A stretch of DNA of 64,000 nt, taken from Alphaproteobacteria bacterium. GTDB lineage: Bacteria > Pseudomonadota > Alphaproteobacteria > Rhizobiales > OSC116. Positions 43,855-51,920 of the stretch are shown here, one piece after another; position 1 is the stretch's first letter; every line of letters begins with the position of its first letter. Both the position numbers and the translations under genes were made by a program. The notes under the pieces were generated by a model that was given only the letters and a program-made list of their open reading frames with translations, was not told where the DNA came from and did not search any database. The DNA lies in NCBI GenBank assembly GCA_002400495.2, contig NVQL02000006.1:1-64000 (forward strand), written 5' to 3'.

Positions 43855-45996
43855 TTAGAGGCTATAAATATAGCCACTAAATTTTGTTTCATGGGCTGCT
43901 AGCTTGAGGTCGATTTTTTCGATGTCTTCAAATTGTGTTACATTTCGTTTTATAGCCACCAATGATGCCCCAACATATTGGCTTATGATTGATGTGTCAG
44001 TGTAGGCTAAAAACGAAGGTGCGTTAATAATTATATACTCATATTCGCCATTCTCGGTGTCACAAAGTTGGCTGAACTTTTTGCTCATTAAAAGTTCAGA
44101 AGGGTTTCGCGGGGGGAGTCCACAGGCAATAAAATCAAGATTGTCTACTTTGGTGTTTTGAGAAACTTCGTTTAATTCTGTCTTACCTGATAGAAATTCA
44201 GTTAGTCCTAAAGAGGAATTTACGCCTATATTGTCATGCGCATTTCCGTTTCGCATATTTGCATCAATTAAGAGAGTTTTTAAACCCGACTGAGCAAATA
44301 ATACGGCTAAATTTTGGGAAATTATTGTTGAGTCAATTTCTGAATTGGATCCTGAAATTAAAATAGATTTCGTGTTGGCATTGTTTAATCCAAAATGCAA
44401 TCGAGTGCGCAGGCTTCTATAAGCTTCTACCGCTGCATCATCAGGGTTTAGGTGGCTTAAAACTCTCACTTCACCTTTTCTAGCCTTTGCTTTGTCTAAT
44501 TTCTGTTGATTTTGGCTCACGGGTACAGAAACGATGATTTCAGCACCAACGGCATTAAATTGTTCGAGATGGGTGATTTTTTTACTCATCGACGCGCGGG
44601 CTAAAATAATGCCGATTGCGGAAAATAGACCTAAAAATATGGAAACTATCGAAATTATACTTCTTCTTGGTTGAATAGCAGCAGGATGGACAACGACCTC
44701 ATCAATAATACGAATTGAACCAGTTGTTCCTGCCTGGATGATCCGTAATTCTTCGTATCTATTTAATGTCTGTAAATATGTTTTTTGAGTGATTTCTACA
44801 TTTCTTTGCAATTTGAATAAATTAAATTGCTCTGTCGGTATGTCGGCAGCTTTTTGTTCAGTTTCTGCTTTTTTCTTTAATAAAGTGGCTCTTCTTCTTA
44901 AAAATTCAATATAAATCGGATGCTCAGCTTTAAATTTCCGAGATAATTCTGGTTCCGCAAACTCGAGGTCGTTCAAAGACGCTTCAATATTTAGCAATTT
45001 GGCTAATAATTGCTGAGTTTTTTGGCTTAAATCTACAGTGTTATTGGTTAACCGATATTCATAGATTTCTTGCTCAGCATCCTTCATATTACCAACGCTG
45101 TTTGGCAATTGATTTCTTACAAAGTTCAAACTGCGGCTCGCTTCAACATTGTTAAAATCAACATTTTGTTGTTGATAGGTAAGTAGTATGCTTTTAATAA
45201 GGTCCCTAATTTCAGCTTTGTCGGCACCTTTCATTTTAATGAACACGATGTCGCTAGAACCAGTTTCCTCAATAATAAGGCGGTTTGTTAAGGCCTGAAC
45301 AGCAACAATCGGGTCAATATGTGCAATGGTAAAATATGTTCCCGGCCGCGCGAGTAACTTAGTGATCTCAATGTCGATTCCCCAAGCATCAACGTGGTGA
45401 TTCTCACCAACCAACCCTTCAAATATTATTTTTTCATCTGCGAGAAGCTTATACTTACCATCCTCAAGAGCGATGATTTCAAATTTCTTACCATATAGTA
45501 ATTTTGGCACGTCGAACTGTTTGGCGACAATTTTTTCGCCACCCCATGCATATTCTTTTGAGACATTAAAATATTGGCTAAGGACGGGGTCGCGAAACCC
45601 TGCCTCTTCGTCAAATGTCCTATAATAATAATTGCCAATTAAGGGAAGTTTGAGTGGTTTTGCAATTAATTCAAGGTTGAACTTTCTAACCGTAGGTGAC
45701 ATGACCTTGCGTGATTTTAACAATTGTAATTCGGTAGATGTGCCAGCACCATCGCCGCCACCAAATGCGTCAGATAAACCTGTCAGTCCAGCAAAACCAG
45801 ATGACTTTGCTTCAATTTGTAATAAAGAATTAGCTTCATAAATTGGAGTTGCAATGCGGCCATATATATTGCCCAGAAACCAGGCGATGATCGTGAATAT
45901 GATGATTAACCATTTGCTCGCCCATAAGGTGTTGGCAATTTGCTTTATATCAATGTCGTCATTGTCTGCTTGGTGATTGACGGGAATGCGACTCAC
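43855..45996 (-). CDS. Wzc-like polysaccharide co-polymerase with degenerate BY-kinase domain
   Basis: 713-residue inner-membrane protein. Wzz-type chain-length part: TM1 at about 30-50 (WLIIIFTIIAWFLGNIYG), large periplasmic part with coiled coil (about 270-430), TM2 near 445-468 (IISIVSIFLGLFSAIGIIL). The C-terminal ATPase-like domain is eroded. The Walker A position reads LISGSNSEIDSTIIS without the lysine, the A' motif is LLIDANMRNG with the second Asp lost, and the B motif is YIIINAPSFLAYTD with Asp to Asn. There is no Tyr cluster, only GYIYSL at the end. It probably sets chain length and contacts Wza without kinase control. No Wzb phosphatase gene was found in the window. Confidence 0.88.
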   Translation of the reverse strand: MSRIPVNHQADNDDIDIKQIANTLWASKWLIIIFTIIAWFLGNIYGRIATPIYEANSLLQIEAKSSGFAGLTGLSDAFGGGDGAGTSTELQLLKSRKVMSPTVRKFNLELIAKPLKLPLIGNYYYRTFDEEAGFRDPVLSQYFNVSKEYAWGGEKIVAKQFDVPKLLYGKKFEIIALEDGKYKLLADEKIIFEGLVGENHHVDAWGIDIEITKLLARPGTYFTIAHIDPIVAVQALTNRLIIEETGSSDIVFIKMKGADKAEIRDLIKSILLTYQQQNVDFNNVEASRSLNFVRNQLPNSVGNMKDAEQEIYEYRLTNNTVDLSQKTQQLLAKLLNIEASLNDLEFAEPELSRKFKAEHPIYIEFLRRRATLLKKKAETEQKAADIPTEQFNLFKLQRNVEITQKTYLQTLNRYEELRIIQAGTTGSIRIIDEVVVHPAAIQPRRSIISIVSIFLGLFSAIGIILARASMSKKITHLEQFNAVGAEIIVSVPVSQNQQKLDKAKARKGEVRVLSHLNPDDAAVEAYRSLRTRLHFGLNNANTKSILISGSNSEIDSTIISQNLAVLFAQSGLKTLLIDANMRNGNAHDNIGVNSSLGLTEFLSGKTELNEVSQNTKVDNLDFIACGLPPRNPSELLMSKKFSQLCDTENGEYEYIIINAPSFLAYTDTSIISQYVGASLVAIKRNVTQFEDIEKIDLKLAAHETKFSGYIYSL

Positions 45997-46193
45997 AAGA
46001 ATGTTCCTAACCGTTTTCTAAATTTTATTGTTCAATACAACATCTTTTAAATAATTTATAGTTAATTATTTTGAGCTAATCAATAATTCGTTTTCTGATA
46101 AAATCGACCTTCTTTTAACTAAGTTTTCCTGTGTATAAAAAGAGGTATTCTAAATTTTCGTGTGATAGGAACAAGAGTGGTTTTTACAAAGAT

Positions 46194-47315
46194 TTAATTA
46201 TCAGAACCTAAAGAATTTAAAAATGAAAGGGTATTATTGTAAAAACCGACGGATGGTCCGGTGATAGATAGGAACTCATTCCACCTAACGATTGGGGCTT
46301 TTGCTATATAAACCACATCTTCATTTTGTAAATTAAATTCACCAGCTAAAACAATAGCGGCCATATTGGTTAAATCCAGCATGAAAACTTTAGCAACTTT
46401 ACCTTTTAACTTGCTTTTTCTAATCACATAGATGGCGCTTGCGTTACCGGAAGATTCATTAACACCTCGCGCTTCGCCAATGGCATCGGCTAGTGTTGTG
46501 CCTTCGGGGCTAATGCTAATGCTAATGGTTCTGCCAACATGTCCTAATACAAATGCTGTTTTGGCTTTTTGGCTTGCAACATGTATTTGGTCACCATCCT
46601 GTAATAATATATTTTCGCGCATATCGCCATAATGTTCTAAGGCGTATAAATCTATATGGTGGCGTTGGCCTTTGCGTATGACAACAATATCATTTAAATC
46701 TGCGCTCGGTTTAACGCCGCCAGCTTGGTTGATGGCGTCTAAAAGCGTGAGAGCTTGTGCGCCCATAGTTTGTGGCAAAGGTCTTGAGATTTCACCAGTG
46801 AGATAGATTTTTTGCGAGGCAAAATTGGTGACTGTGACGCTTAATTGAGGGTTTTCAATATATTTTGACAATGCTTCAGTGAGTGAGGATCGTATTAATT
46901 GTGCAGATAATCCAGATACATGCAGCCTCCCGACATAAGGGTAAAATATAAAGCCTTGACTGTCGATTAAAAAGCCAATTGCTGGCAAACCTTCTGCGCC
47001 CAAATTTAACAATTCAGGATGCTCCCAAACGGTCACTTGCAAAACATCTCCAGAACCCACTTTATACGCGTAATTTTTCACTTGTTGCTCAAGCTCTGGG
47101 TTGCGGTGAGGTTCACGGCGTTTAGGGGGGGTGCGGGTTGTATTGCTTGGGGTGATTTTTTGAAATTCAATCTGTTCAACAGTGATTGAGGGGTTTTCGT
47201 TGCTTAATTGTCGGTCGGCACTTGATATATAAACATCAGTTCCAGGTAACAGAGTACAGGAAGTCAAAAATATAACAGTAAATAAAATTGCAGTGAGTTT
47301 AAATTTACGAATCAT
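46194..47315 (-). CDS. Wza-type outer-membrane polysaccharide export lipoprotein
   Basis: Outer-membrane secretin-like export channel. A lipoprotein signal peptide ends in the lipobox LTSC (17-20), followed by a Ser/Thr/Pro-rich linker with PPKRREP. The Poly_export domain starts YKVGSGDVLQVTVWEHPEL near 85. SLBB-type repeats follow: KIYLTGEISRPLP and later TAFVLGHVG, GTTLADAIGEARGVNE. The C-terminal part (VRWNEFLSITGPSVGFYNN) would form the outer-membrane helix. It is the first gene of the leftward run. A seven-G homopolymer lies at 47125-47131 inside the linker. Confidence 0.93.
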   Translation of the reverse strand: MIRKFKLTAILFTVIFLTSCTLLPGTDVYISSADRQLSNENPSITVEQIEFQKITPSNTTRTPPKRREPHRNPELEQQVKNYAYKVGSGDVLQVTVWEHPELLNLGAEGLPAIGFLIDSQGFIFYPYVGRLHVSGLSAQLIRSSLTEALSKYIENPQLSVTVTNFASQKIYLTGEISRPLPQTMGAQALTLLDAINQAGGVKPSADLNDIVVIRKGQRHHIDLYALEHYGDMRENILLQDGDQIHVASQKAKTAFVLGHVGRTISISISPEGTTLADAIGEARGVNESSGNASAIYVIRKSKLKGKVAKVFMLDLTNMAAIVLAGEFNLQNEDVVYIAKAPIVRWNEFLSITGPSVGFYNNTLSFLNSLGSDN

Positions 47316-47786
47316 GTGGCCATCAATTTTATATTAACTAAATTAATTAACTATACCAAATGTTGGTCGGTGTCTAATCAATATAGCGTTATACATTGGC
47401 TAGCCGTCGATAAATAGTCGGGTGATTTTTGAAACAATTTCTTTCAAATCTTCAATCACTATGAAGTGCTAACGATTTGCTGGTAAGCTAATTGTGTTTC
47501 AATAGCTAAACCCATCTATATGTTGGCCATGGGGTGGCTTTGTCTGATGAATTCTTTGCACTTACTTGTGCCAACGATACGAAGCAATGTTGTGTGCCGC
47601 GTTGGTGGACAGTTGGGGAACTTTCTATGATTATAAATGCTACTCAAATCTAATATTGGGTTCATATTGCACCCCTTTATTGGCTCATGTTGGTTTACTT
47701 TTAAATAAATACTTTAACTCTAGTTGCAATTGTATTCGCGATGTATTAACGTTAATTCATATTTTAATTTATTTTAGGAGAATGAA
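47316..47786. other. Divergent non-coding region between wza and the aldo/keto reductase
   Basis: 471 bp with no convincing gene. A rightward frame at 47566-47790 exists but has no family and awkward composition, and is rejected. The region should hold the promoter of the long polysaccharide run and that of the reductase; a TTAGGAGAATG ribosome-binding stretch precedes the reductase. I see no clear JUMPstart-like element or terminator. Confidence 0.5.
47350..47381 (-). promoter_or_regulatory. Possible extended -10 promoter for the wza-led run
   Basis: Read leftward, TGG-TATAGT occurs (47358-47350), a good extended -10 sequence, 35 bases ahead of the wza start codon. A weak TTGATT lies 20 bases upstream of it (47381-47376), which is wider than ideal. 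It is suggestive only. Confidence 0.3.
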
Positions 47787-48626
47787 ATGAGTGAAGAGAA
47801 ACGCGTTGCTGGCATGTTGCAAATGGGTTATGGCACTTGGAACCGCCCTGGTGAAGAAGCTTATCAAGGCACATTATGGGCATTGGAAGCGGGTTGTCGC
47901 CATATTGATGGCGCGCAAGGTTATGATAATGAAGAAGAAGTCGGTCGCGCGATCGCTGATAGTGGCATAGCGCGCAGCGAAATTCATATCACCACCAAAG
48001 TGAAGCCAGAGAATTTTGCCCCTGGTGTGGTGCTTAGCTCAACCAAAGAGAGTTTAGAAAAACTCAATATGGGCCCAGTTGATATGCTGTTATTGCACTA
48101 TCCATCAATTGGTGGTGAATATCCAATGGAAGAATATATGGCACAATTTGCCGAATGTTTGGACAGCGGTTTAACCAAAACCATTGGCCTGTCTAACTTT
48201 ACCATTCCATTGATTGATCAAGCGGTTAAATTGTTAGGCGACCGCAAAGTGATGACCAATCAAGTTGAAAGTCATGTTTATATGCAAAATGATGCGATTG
48301 TTGCGCATTGCAAAAAGCTTGGCATTTCTATCACAGCGTTTTCACCACTTGCCCGTGGTGCGGTGGTCGGTGATAAGGTTATGACCGAAATTGGCAAAAA
48401 TCATGGCGGCGCTACGGCGGCGCAAATCTCATTGGCTTATCTTATGAGCCAAGGCCAGATTGTGATTCCGTCATCAGGTAAAAAAGAACGAATCATTGAG
48501 AATTTTGGAGCGCGTAATATTGAGTTAAGTGTTGACGAGATTGCGCAATGTCGTAACCTTGAAAAAGGCATGCGGTTGGTCAATGGTTCTTGGTGCCCAG
48601 AATGGGATGCCTATTCTAGAGCCTAA
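47787..48626 (+). CDS. Aldo/keto reductase
   Basis: NAD(P)H-dependent carbonyl reductase of the (beta/alpha)8 AKR family. The catalytic tetrad is visible: Asp41 and Tyr46 in HIDGAQGYDNEEEVG, Lys71 in ITTKVKPEN, His104 in LLLHYPSIG. Cofactor-binding region VIPSSGKKERIIENF near 230 is intact, as is GLSNFTIPLIDQA. 279 residues is normal. It stands alone on the + strand between the polysaccharide and xylose loci, with its own SD and a terminator after it. A link to sugar metabolism (xylose or polyol) is possible but not shown. Confidence 0.9.
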   Translation: MSEEKRVAGMLQMGYGTWNRPGEEAYQGTLWALEAGCRHIDGAQGYDNEEEVGRAIADSGIARSEIHITTKVKPENFAPGVVLSSTKESLEKLNMGPVDMLLLHYPSIGGEYPMEEYMAQFAECLDSGLTKTIGLSNFTIPLIDQAVKLLGDRKVMTNQVESHVYMQNDAIVAHCKKLGISITAFSPLARGAVVGDKVMTEIGKNHGGATAAQISLAYLMSQGQIVIPSSGKKERIIENFGARNIELSVDEIAQCRNLEKGMRLVNGSWCPEWDAYSRA

Positions 48627-48656
48627 ATATCCAGTTATATTCTCCCGAATATATAT

Positions 48657-48695
48657 AAAGCAGCGACAAAGTGATTTGCCGCTGCTTTTATTTTT
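48657..48695 (+). terminator. Rho-independent terminator between aldo/keto reductase and xylG
   Basis: AAAGCAGCG (48657-48665), 14-base loop, CGCTGCTTT (48680-48688), followed by a T-rich tail. The arms pair perfectly. It lies between convergent genes and, being palindromic, may also slow xylG read-through on the other strand, though the U-run is weaker there. Confidence 0.8.
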
Positions 48696-48709
48696 GTGAA
48701 CTTTTTAGG

Positions 48710-49483
48710 TTATTTTTTATTTCTAGGTTTCCAACCTTCAGGCAATTGACCTGCGATGATTAGGCTTAAAATGTCATCGCGTGTGACTTCTTCAATGTCA
48801 AATTTGCCAACATCTTTGCCGTTTTTCATCACCATCACACGGTCGCACAGCTCAAACACATCACCCATATCATGGCTGATGAGAAAGATGCCAATGCCTT
48901 CGGTTTTAAGCCGCAGGGTTAAATCTTTGACCATAGTGGTTTCGGCAGGGCCGAGGGCTGCGGTTGGTTCATCCATCACCAAGGTTTTGGCATTAAAATA
49001 GATGGCGCGGCCAATGGCCACAACTTGGCGTTGCCCGCCCGACATGCTGTTCACAGGGTCGGTGATGTTGGTGAAGTTGGGGTTGAGGGTTTTCATCACC
49101 TTGCGGGTTTCAAGCTCCATCTGAGCTTCGTTCAACACGCCAAACGCATTGGTAATCTCACGGCCTAAAAATAGATTGGCTGAGGCATCTAGCGTGTCAG
49201 CTAAGGCCAAGGTTTGATAGATGGTCTCTATGCCCAAAGCGCGGCTTTCACGCGGGTTTTTGATGCTGGCTTTTTTGCCATTGACGATGATCTCGCCTTC
49301 ATCAATTTCTATCGCGCCTGAGAGCATTTTCATCAGGGTTGATTTTCCCGCGCCATTATGGCCCAAAATGCCAACCACTTCACCTGGATATAGGTTGATG
49401 GATACATTTTCAACCGCATGCACACCGCCAAAACGTTTGGATATATTTTTCATCTCAATAAGAGGTGTTTTATTATTTGTCAT
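48710..49483 (-). CDS. xylG: Sugar ABC transporter ATP-binding protein, single-domain XylG-like
   Basis: ATPase of the xylose importer. Walker A is [11 protein letters not shown] (39-49), signature [16 protein letters not shown], Walker [13 protein letters not shown], and the switch ISHDM. There is only one nucleotide-binding domain (257 residues), whereas enterobacterial XylG has two (about 510); half-size versions are known for alphaproteobacterial sugar importers. It is the last gene of the xylose run, 12 bp after xylH. The gene name follows its operon rather than direct evidence of specificity. Confidence 0.9.
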   Translation of the reverse strand: MTNNKTPLIEMKNISKRFGGVHAVENVSINLYPGEVVGILGHNGAGKSTLMKMLSGAIEIDEGEIIVNGKKASIKNPRESRALGIETIYQTLALADTLDASANLFLGREITNAFGVLNEAQMELETRKVMKTLNPNFTNITDPVNSMSGGQRQVVAIGRAIYFNAKTLVMDEPTAALGPAETTMVKDLTLRLKTEGIGIFLISHDMGDVFELCDRVMVMKNGKDVGKFDIEEVTRDDILSLIIAGQLPEGWKPRNKK

Positions 49484-49495
49484 GGTCGTTTCCTC

Positions 49496-50725
49496 TTATT
49501 TTTTACTATTTTGATAGGCGGTATCGAACCACACGGCGACGATGAGTACAAGCCCCATAACCACCATACGTTCACCAGAGCCAGCGCCGAGCAATATCAT
49601 TGCGTTTTCAATACTTTGCATGATAACCGCTCCTAAAATTGCGCCAGGTATAGAACCTGAACCACCAGCTAATGACGTGCCACCAATAATGGCAGCGGCG
49701 ATGACCAACAGCTCGGACGAATCGCCCATACTATTGGTACCTGCATTTAGTCTTGCGGTGGTAATAACCGCAGCAATGGCACATAATATGCCCATAATGA
49801 CAAAGATAAATGTGGTGACTTTTTTCACATCAATGCCCGAAAGCTCAGCGGCTTCGGGGTTGGCGCCAATGGCATAAACATAGCGGCCAAATTTGGTGAT
49901 GCGCGATAATAAAGTCATCACAATCACCACGGCAATTAAGATGAGCACAGGAACAGGAATGCCACGGCCAATGTCTGAACGGGGTTTATTATAGCTGTTC
50001 ATGATGTAAACAAAGCCAAAAATAACCGCGGCTATAACTGCAAACATAACCAATTGTAGCCAAATTGGTTTGGTGGGGAAACCATGTTTAACGCGTGAAG
50101 CGTGGCTTCTATACATGCCCAAGGCGATGACCAATATGGCGATAATGCCTAAAATCATGCTCCATGTGGTGCCGATTGAGCCATCAATGCCGCCACCCAA
50201 TAATTGGTAAGTTTTGTTCATTGGTGCGACTGTGCGGCCATCGGTAACTAAAAATGCACCACCCCTAAAGGCCAACATGCCGCCTAAGGTGACCACAAAT
50301 GCTGGAATGCCGCGATAGGCAGTGAACCAACCTTGAAAAATGCCGATCAATATGCCCAGAGTTGCACCGCAAGCAATGCTTAATGGCCAGTTCCAGCCTG
50401 CATTGAGAGGAAAAATATCAACTTGTAGCCAAGCGATGACCATACCGATAAAGCCCATGACTGAGCCAACCGATAGATCGATGTGCCGCGCGACGATGAC
50501 CAAAACCATGCCCGTGGCCATAATGCCAACCACCGAGGTTTGTACGGCTAAATTATAAAGATTTCGTGCGGATAGAAATATGCCACCTGTGGCAATATTA
50601 AGCCCGACCCAAATTACAACGAGCACCACAATCATGCCCAGCATGCGGGTGTCGACTTCCGAAGCGCGAATGATGCGGGTTAAGGCACTCTCTTGCTTAT
50701 GTGTGTTTAGATTTGTATCTGTCAT
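49496..50725 (-). CDS. xylH: Xylose ABC transporter permease
   Basis: BPD_transp_2-type inner-membrane permease with about ten to eleven hydrophobic segments. DLSVGSVMGFIGMVIAW near 89-105, AFVVTLGGMLAFRGGAFL near 140 and GRYVYAIGANPEAAELSGI in the large cytoplasmic loop are the family's signatures; GGTSLAGGSGSIPGAILGA is near the C-terminus. Length 409 is normal for XylH. It forms the channel that takes xylose from XylF, driven by XylG. The xylF-xylH gap (93 bp) carries a strong stem-loop. Confidence 0.93.
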   Translation of the reverse strand: MTDTNLNTHKQESALTRIIRASEVDTRMLGMIVVLVVIWVGLNIATGGIFLSARNLYNLAVQTSVVGIMATGMVLVIVARHIDLSVGSVMGFIGMVIAWLQVDIFPLNAGWNWPLSIACGATLGILIGIFQGWFTAYRGIPAFVVTLGGMLAFRGGAFLVTDGRTVAPMNKTYQLLGGGIDGSIGTTWSMILGIIAILVIALGMYRSHASRVKHGFPTKPIWLQLVMFAVIAAVIFGFVYIMNSYNKPRSDIGRGIPVPVLILIAVVIVMTLLSRITKFGRYVYAIGANPEAAELSGIDVKKVTTFIFVIMGILCAIAAVITTARLNAGTNSMGDSSELLVIAAAIIGGTSLAGGSGSIPGAILGAVIMQSIENAMILLGAGSGERMVVMGLVLIVAVWFDTAYQNSKK

Positions 50726-50749
50726 TTAATTCACTTGTTTTTAAGTGTG

Positions 50750-50781
50750 TGGTCAGACTTATGATAACATAAATCTGACCA
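50750..50781 (-). promoter_or_regulatory. Strong stem-loop between xylF and xylH
   Basis: A 14-bp inverted repeat TGGTCAGACTTATG (50750-50763) / CATAAATCTGACCA (50768-50781) with one G-T pair and a four-base loop. No U-run follows on the transcribed strand. This is typical of an mRNA stabiliser that keeps the binding-protein part of the message longer than the permease part. Confidence 0.65.
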
Positions 50782-50818
50782 TTCTATCTCAGTTATAGAT
50801 TATAACTGTATGTTTGGC

Positions 50819-51850
50819 TTATTTACAAGCAGCAACGTCAGCTTCTGCATTGGCACAAGCTACATCTTTAGCGATGTGGCCAGCGTCAATAACAACGTTA
50901 AAGTTAGCTTTTGTAATTGGCACAGGTGCTACAAAGATAGCATCCATTTCAACGCCTTTTTTACCGCCAGACCATTTTTCAGAACCTGTTACAGCTTCAC
51001 CTTTGGCAAGTGCTACAGCAATTTCGCCAGCTTGTTTACCAAGTACACGTACGTCTTTCCAAACTGAAACAGTTTGCAGACCACGTGCCACACGGTTAAG
51101 AGCCGCATGATCGCCATCTTGACCAGATACAGGAATACCTTCCATACCTTGAGCCGTTAGAGCCGCTACAACACCACCAGCAGTACCGTCGTTAGACGCC
51201 ACAACAGCATCAACTTTATTGTCAGTCGCTGTTAGGATTTGCTCCATGTTGCTTTGAGCATTTTCAGGCTTCCAACCATCTGTATATTGTTCACCAACAA
51301 CTTTAATGTCGCCGGAATCAATAGCAGCTTGAAGGATTTCTAATTGACCACCATGTAGGAAATCAGCATTCGGATCAGTCGGTGATCCTTTGATGAATAC
51401 ATAATTACCTGTAGGTTGTGCAGCAAATACAGCACGCGCTTGCATGCGGCCCACTTCAACATTGTCAAATGTTAGATAGAAAACACCTTCAGCTTCGATC
51501 AAACGGTCATAACCAAGTACAGGAATGCCTTCAGCTTGAGCATTAAGCACAGCAGGCAATACAGCTTCTGTGTCCATTGCTAAGATGATCAAAGCATTGG
51601 CGCCATTGGCGATTAGGCTTTCAATGTCAGCCAATTGCTTTTCAGGTGAACCACCGGCGTCAGCTGAAATATATTCAGCATCGTCGCCAAGGCCAGCAAT
51701 GATGGCTTTTTCGTCAGTTTTCCAGCGTTCTTCTTGGAAATTAGACCAAGAAACACCAACTTTAAGGTCAGCGGCTACAGCGCCAACCGTTGCAGATACA
51801 GTCATAGCTACACCAAGTGCAGCAGACATGAGAAGTTTTTTAACACTCAT
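50819..51850 (-). CDS. xylF: D-xylose-binding periplasmic protein
   Basis: Solute-binding protein of the ribose/xylose type. A Sec signal peptide (about 1-27, cut after GAVAA) precedes DLKVGVSWSNFQEERWKTD, the characteristic XylF opening with the ligand-binding loop. NGANALIILAMDTEAVLPAV, GYDRLIEAEGVFYLTFDN, and VSGQDGDHAALNRVARG show the two-lobed type I periplasmic fold. Length 343 is normal. It follows two small hairpins after the FG-GAP gene and has a good SD (GGGAGAAAACAA before ATG). It collects xylose in the periplasm for XylHG. Confidence 0.95.
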   Translation of the reverse strand: MSVKKLLMSAALGVAMTVSATVGAVAADLKVGVSWSNFQEERWKTDEKAIIAGLGDDAEYISADAGGSPEKQLADIESLIANGANALIILAMDTEAVLPAVLNAQAEGIPVLGYDRLIEAEGVFYLTFDNVEVGRMQARAVFAAQPTGNYVFIKGSPTDPNADFLHGGQLEILQAAIDSGDIKVVGEQYTDGWKPENAQSNMEQILTATDNKVDAVVASNDGTAGGVVAALTAQGMEGIPVSGQDGDHAALNRVARGLQTVSVWKDVRVLGKQAGEIAVALAKGEAVTGSEKWSGGKKGVEMDAIFVAPVPITKANFNVVIDAGHIAKDVACANAEADVAACK

Positions 51851-51865
51851 TTGTTTTCTCCCATT

Positions 51866-51902
51866 ATAGCCTTGAACGGCTATGTTTTTGCCCTTTATGG
51901 GC
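51866..51902 (-). promoter_or_regulatory. Two small hairpins in the xylF leader
   Basis: In the short gap upstream of xylF, read on its strand: GCCC-ATAAA-GGGC (51902-51890), then ATAGCC-GTTCAA-GGCTAT (51883-51866), followed by the SD. The second ends 15 bases ahead of the start codon. They may protect the 5' end of the xylF message or act as a processing site. Confidence 0.5.
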
Positions 51903-51920
51903 CTCCCATTACCAAAATGA

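Noticed and set aside
47566-47790. Rightward 74-codon frame upstream of the aldo/keto reductase
   Set aside because: No family, no ribosome-binding site, many Cys and Tyr, and it runs into the reductase start; it looks like chance in an AT-rich gap.
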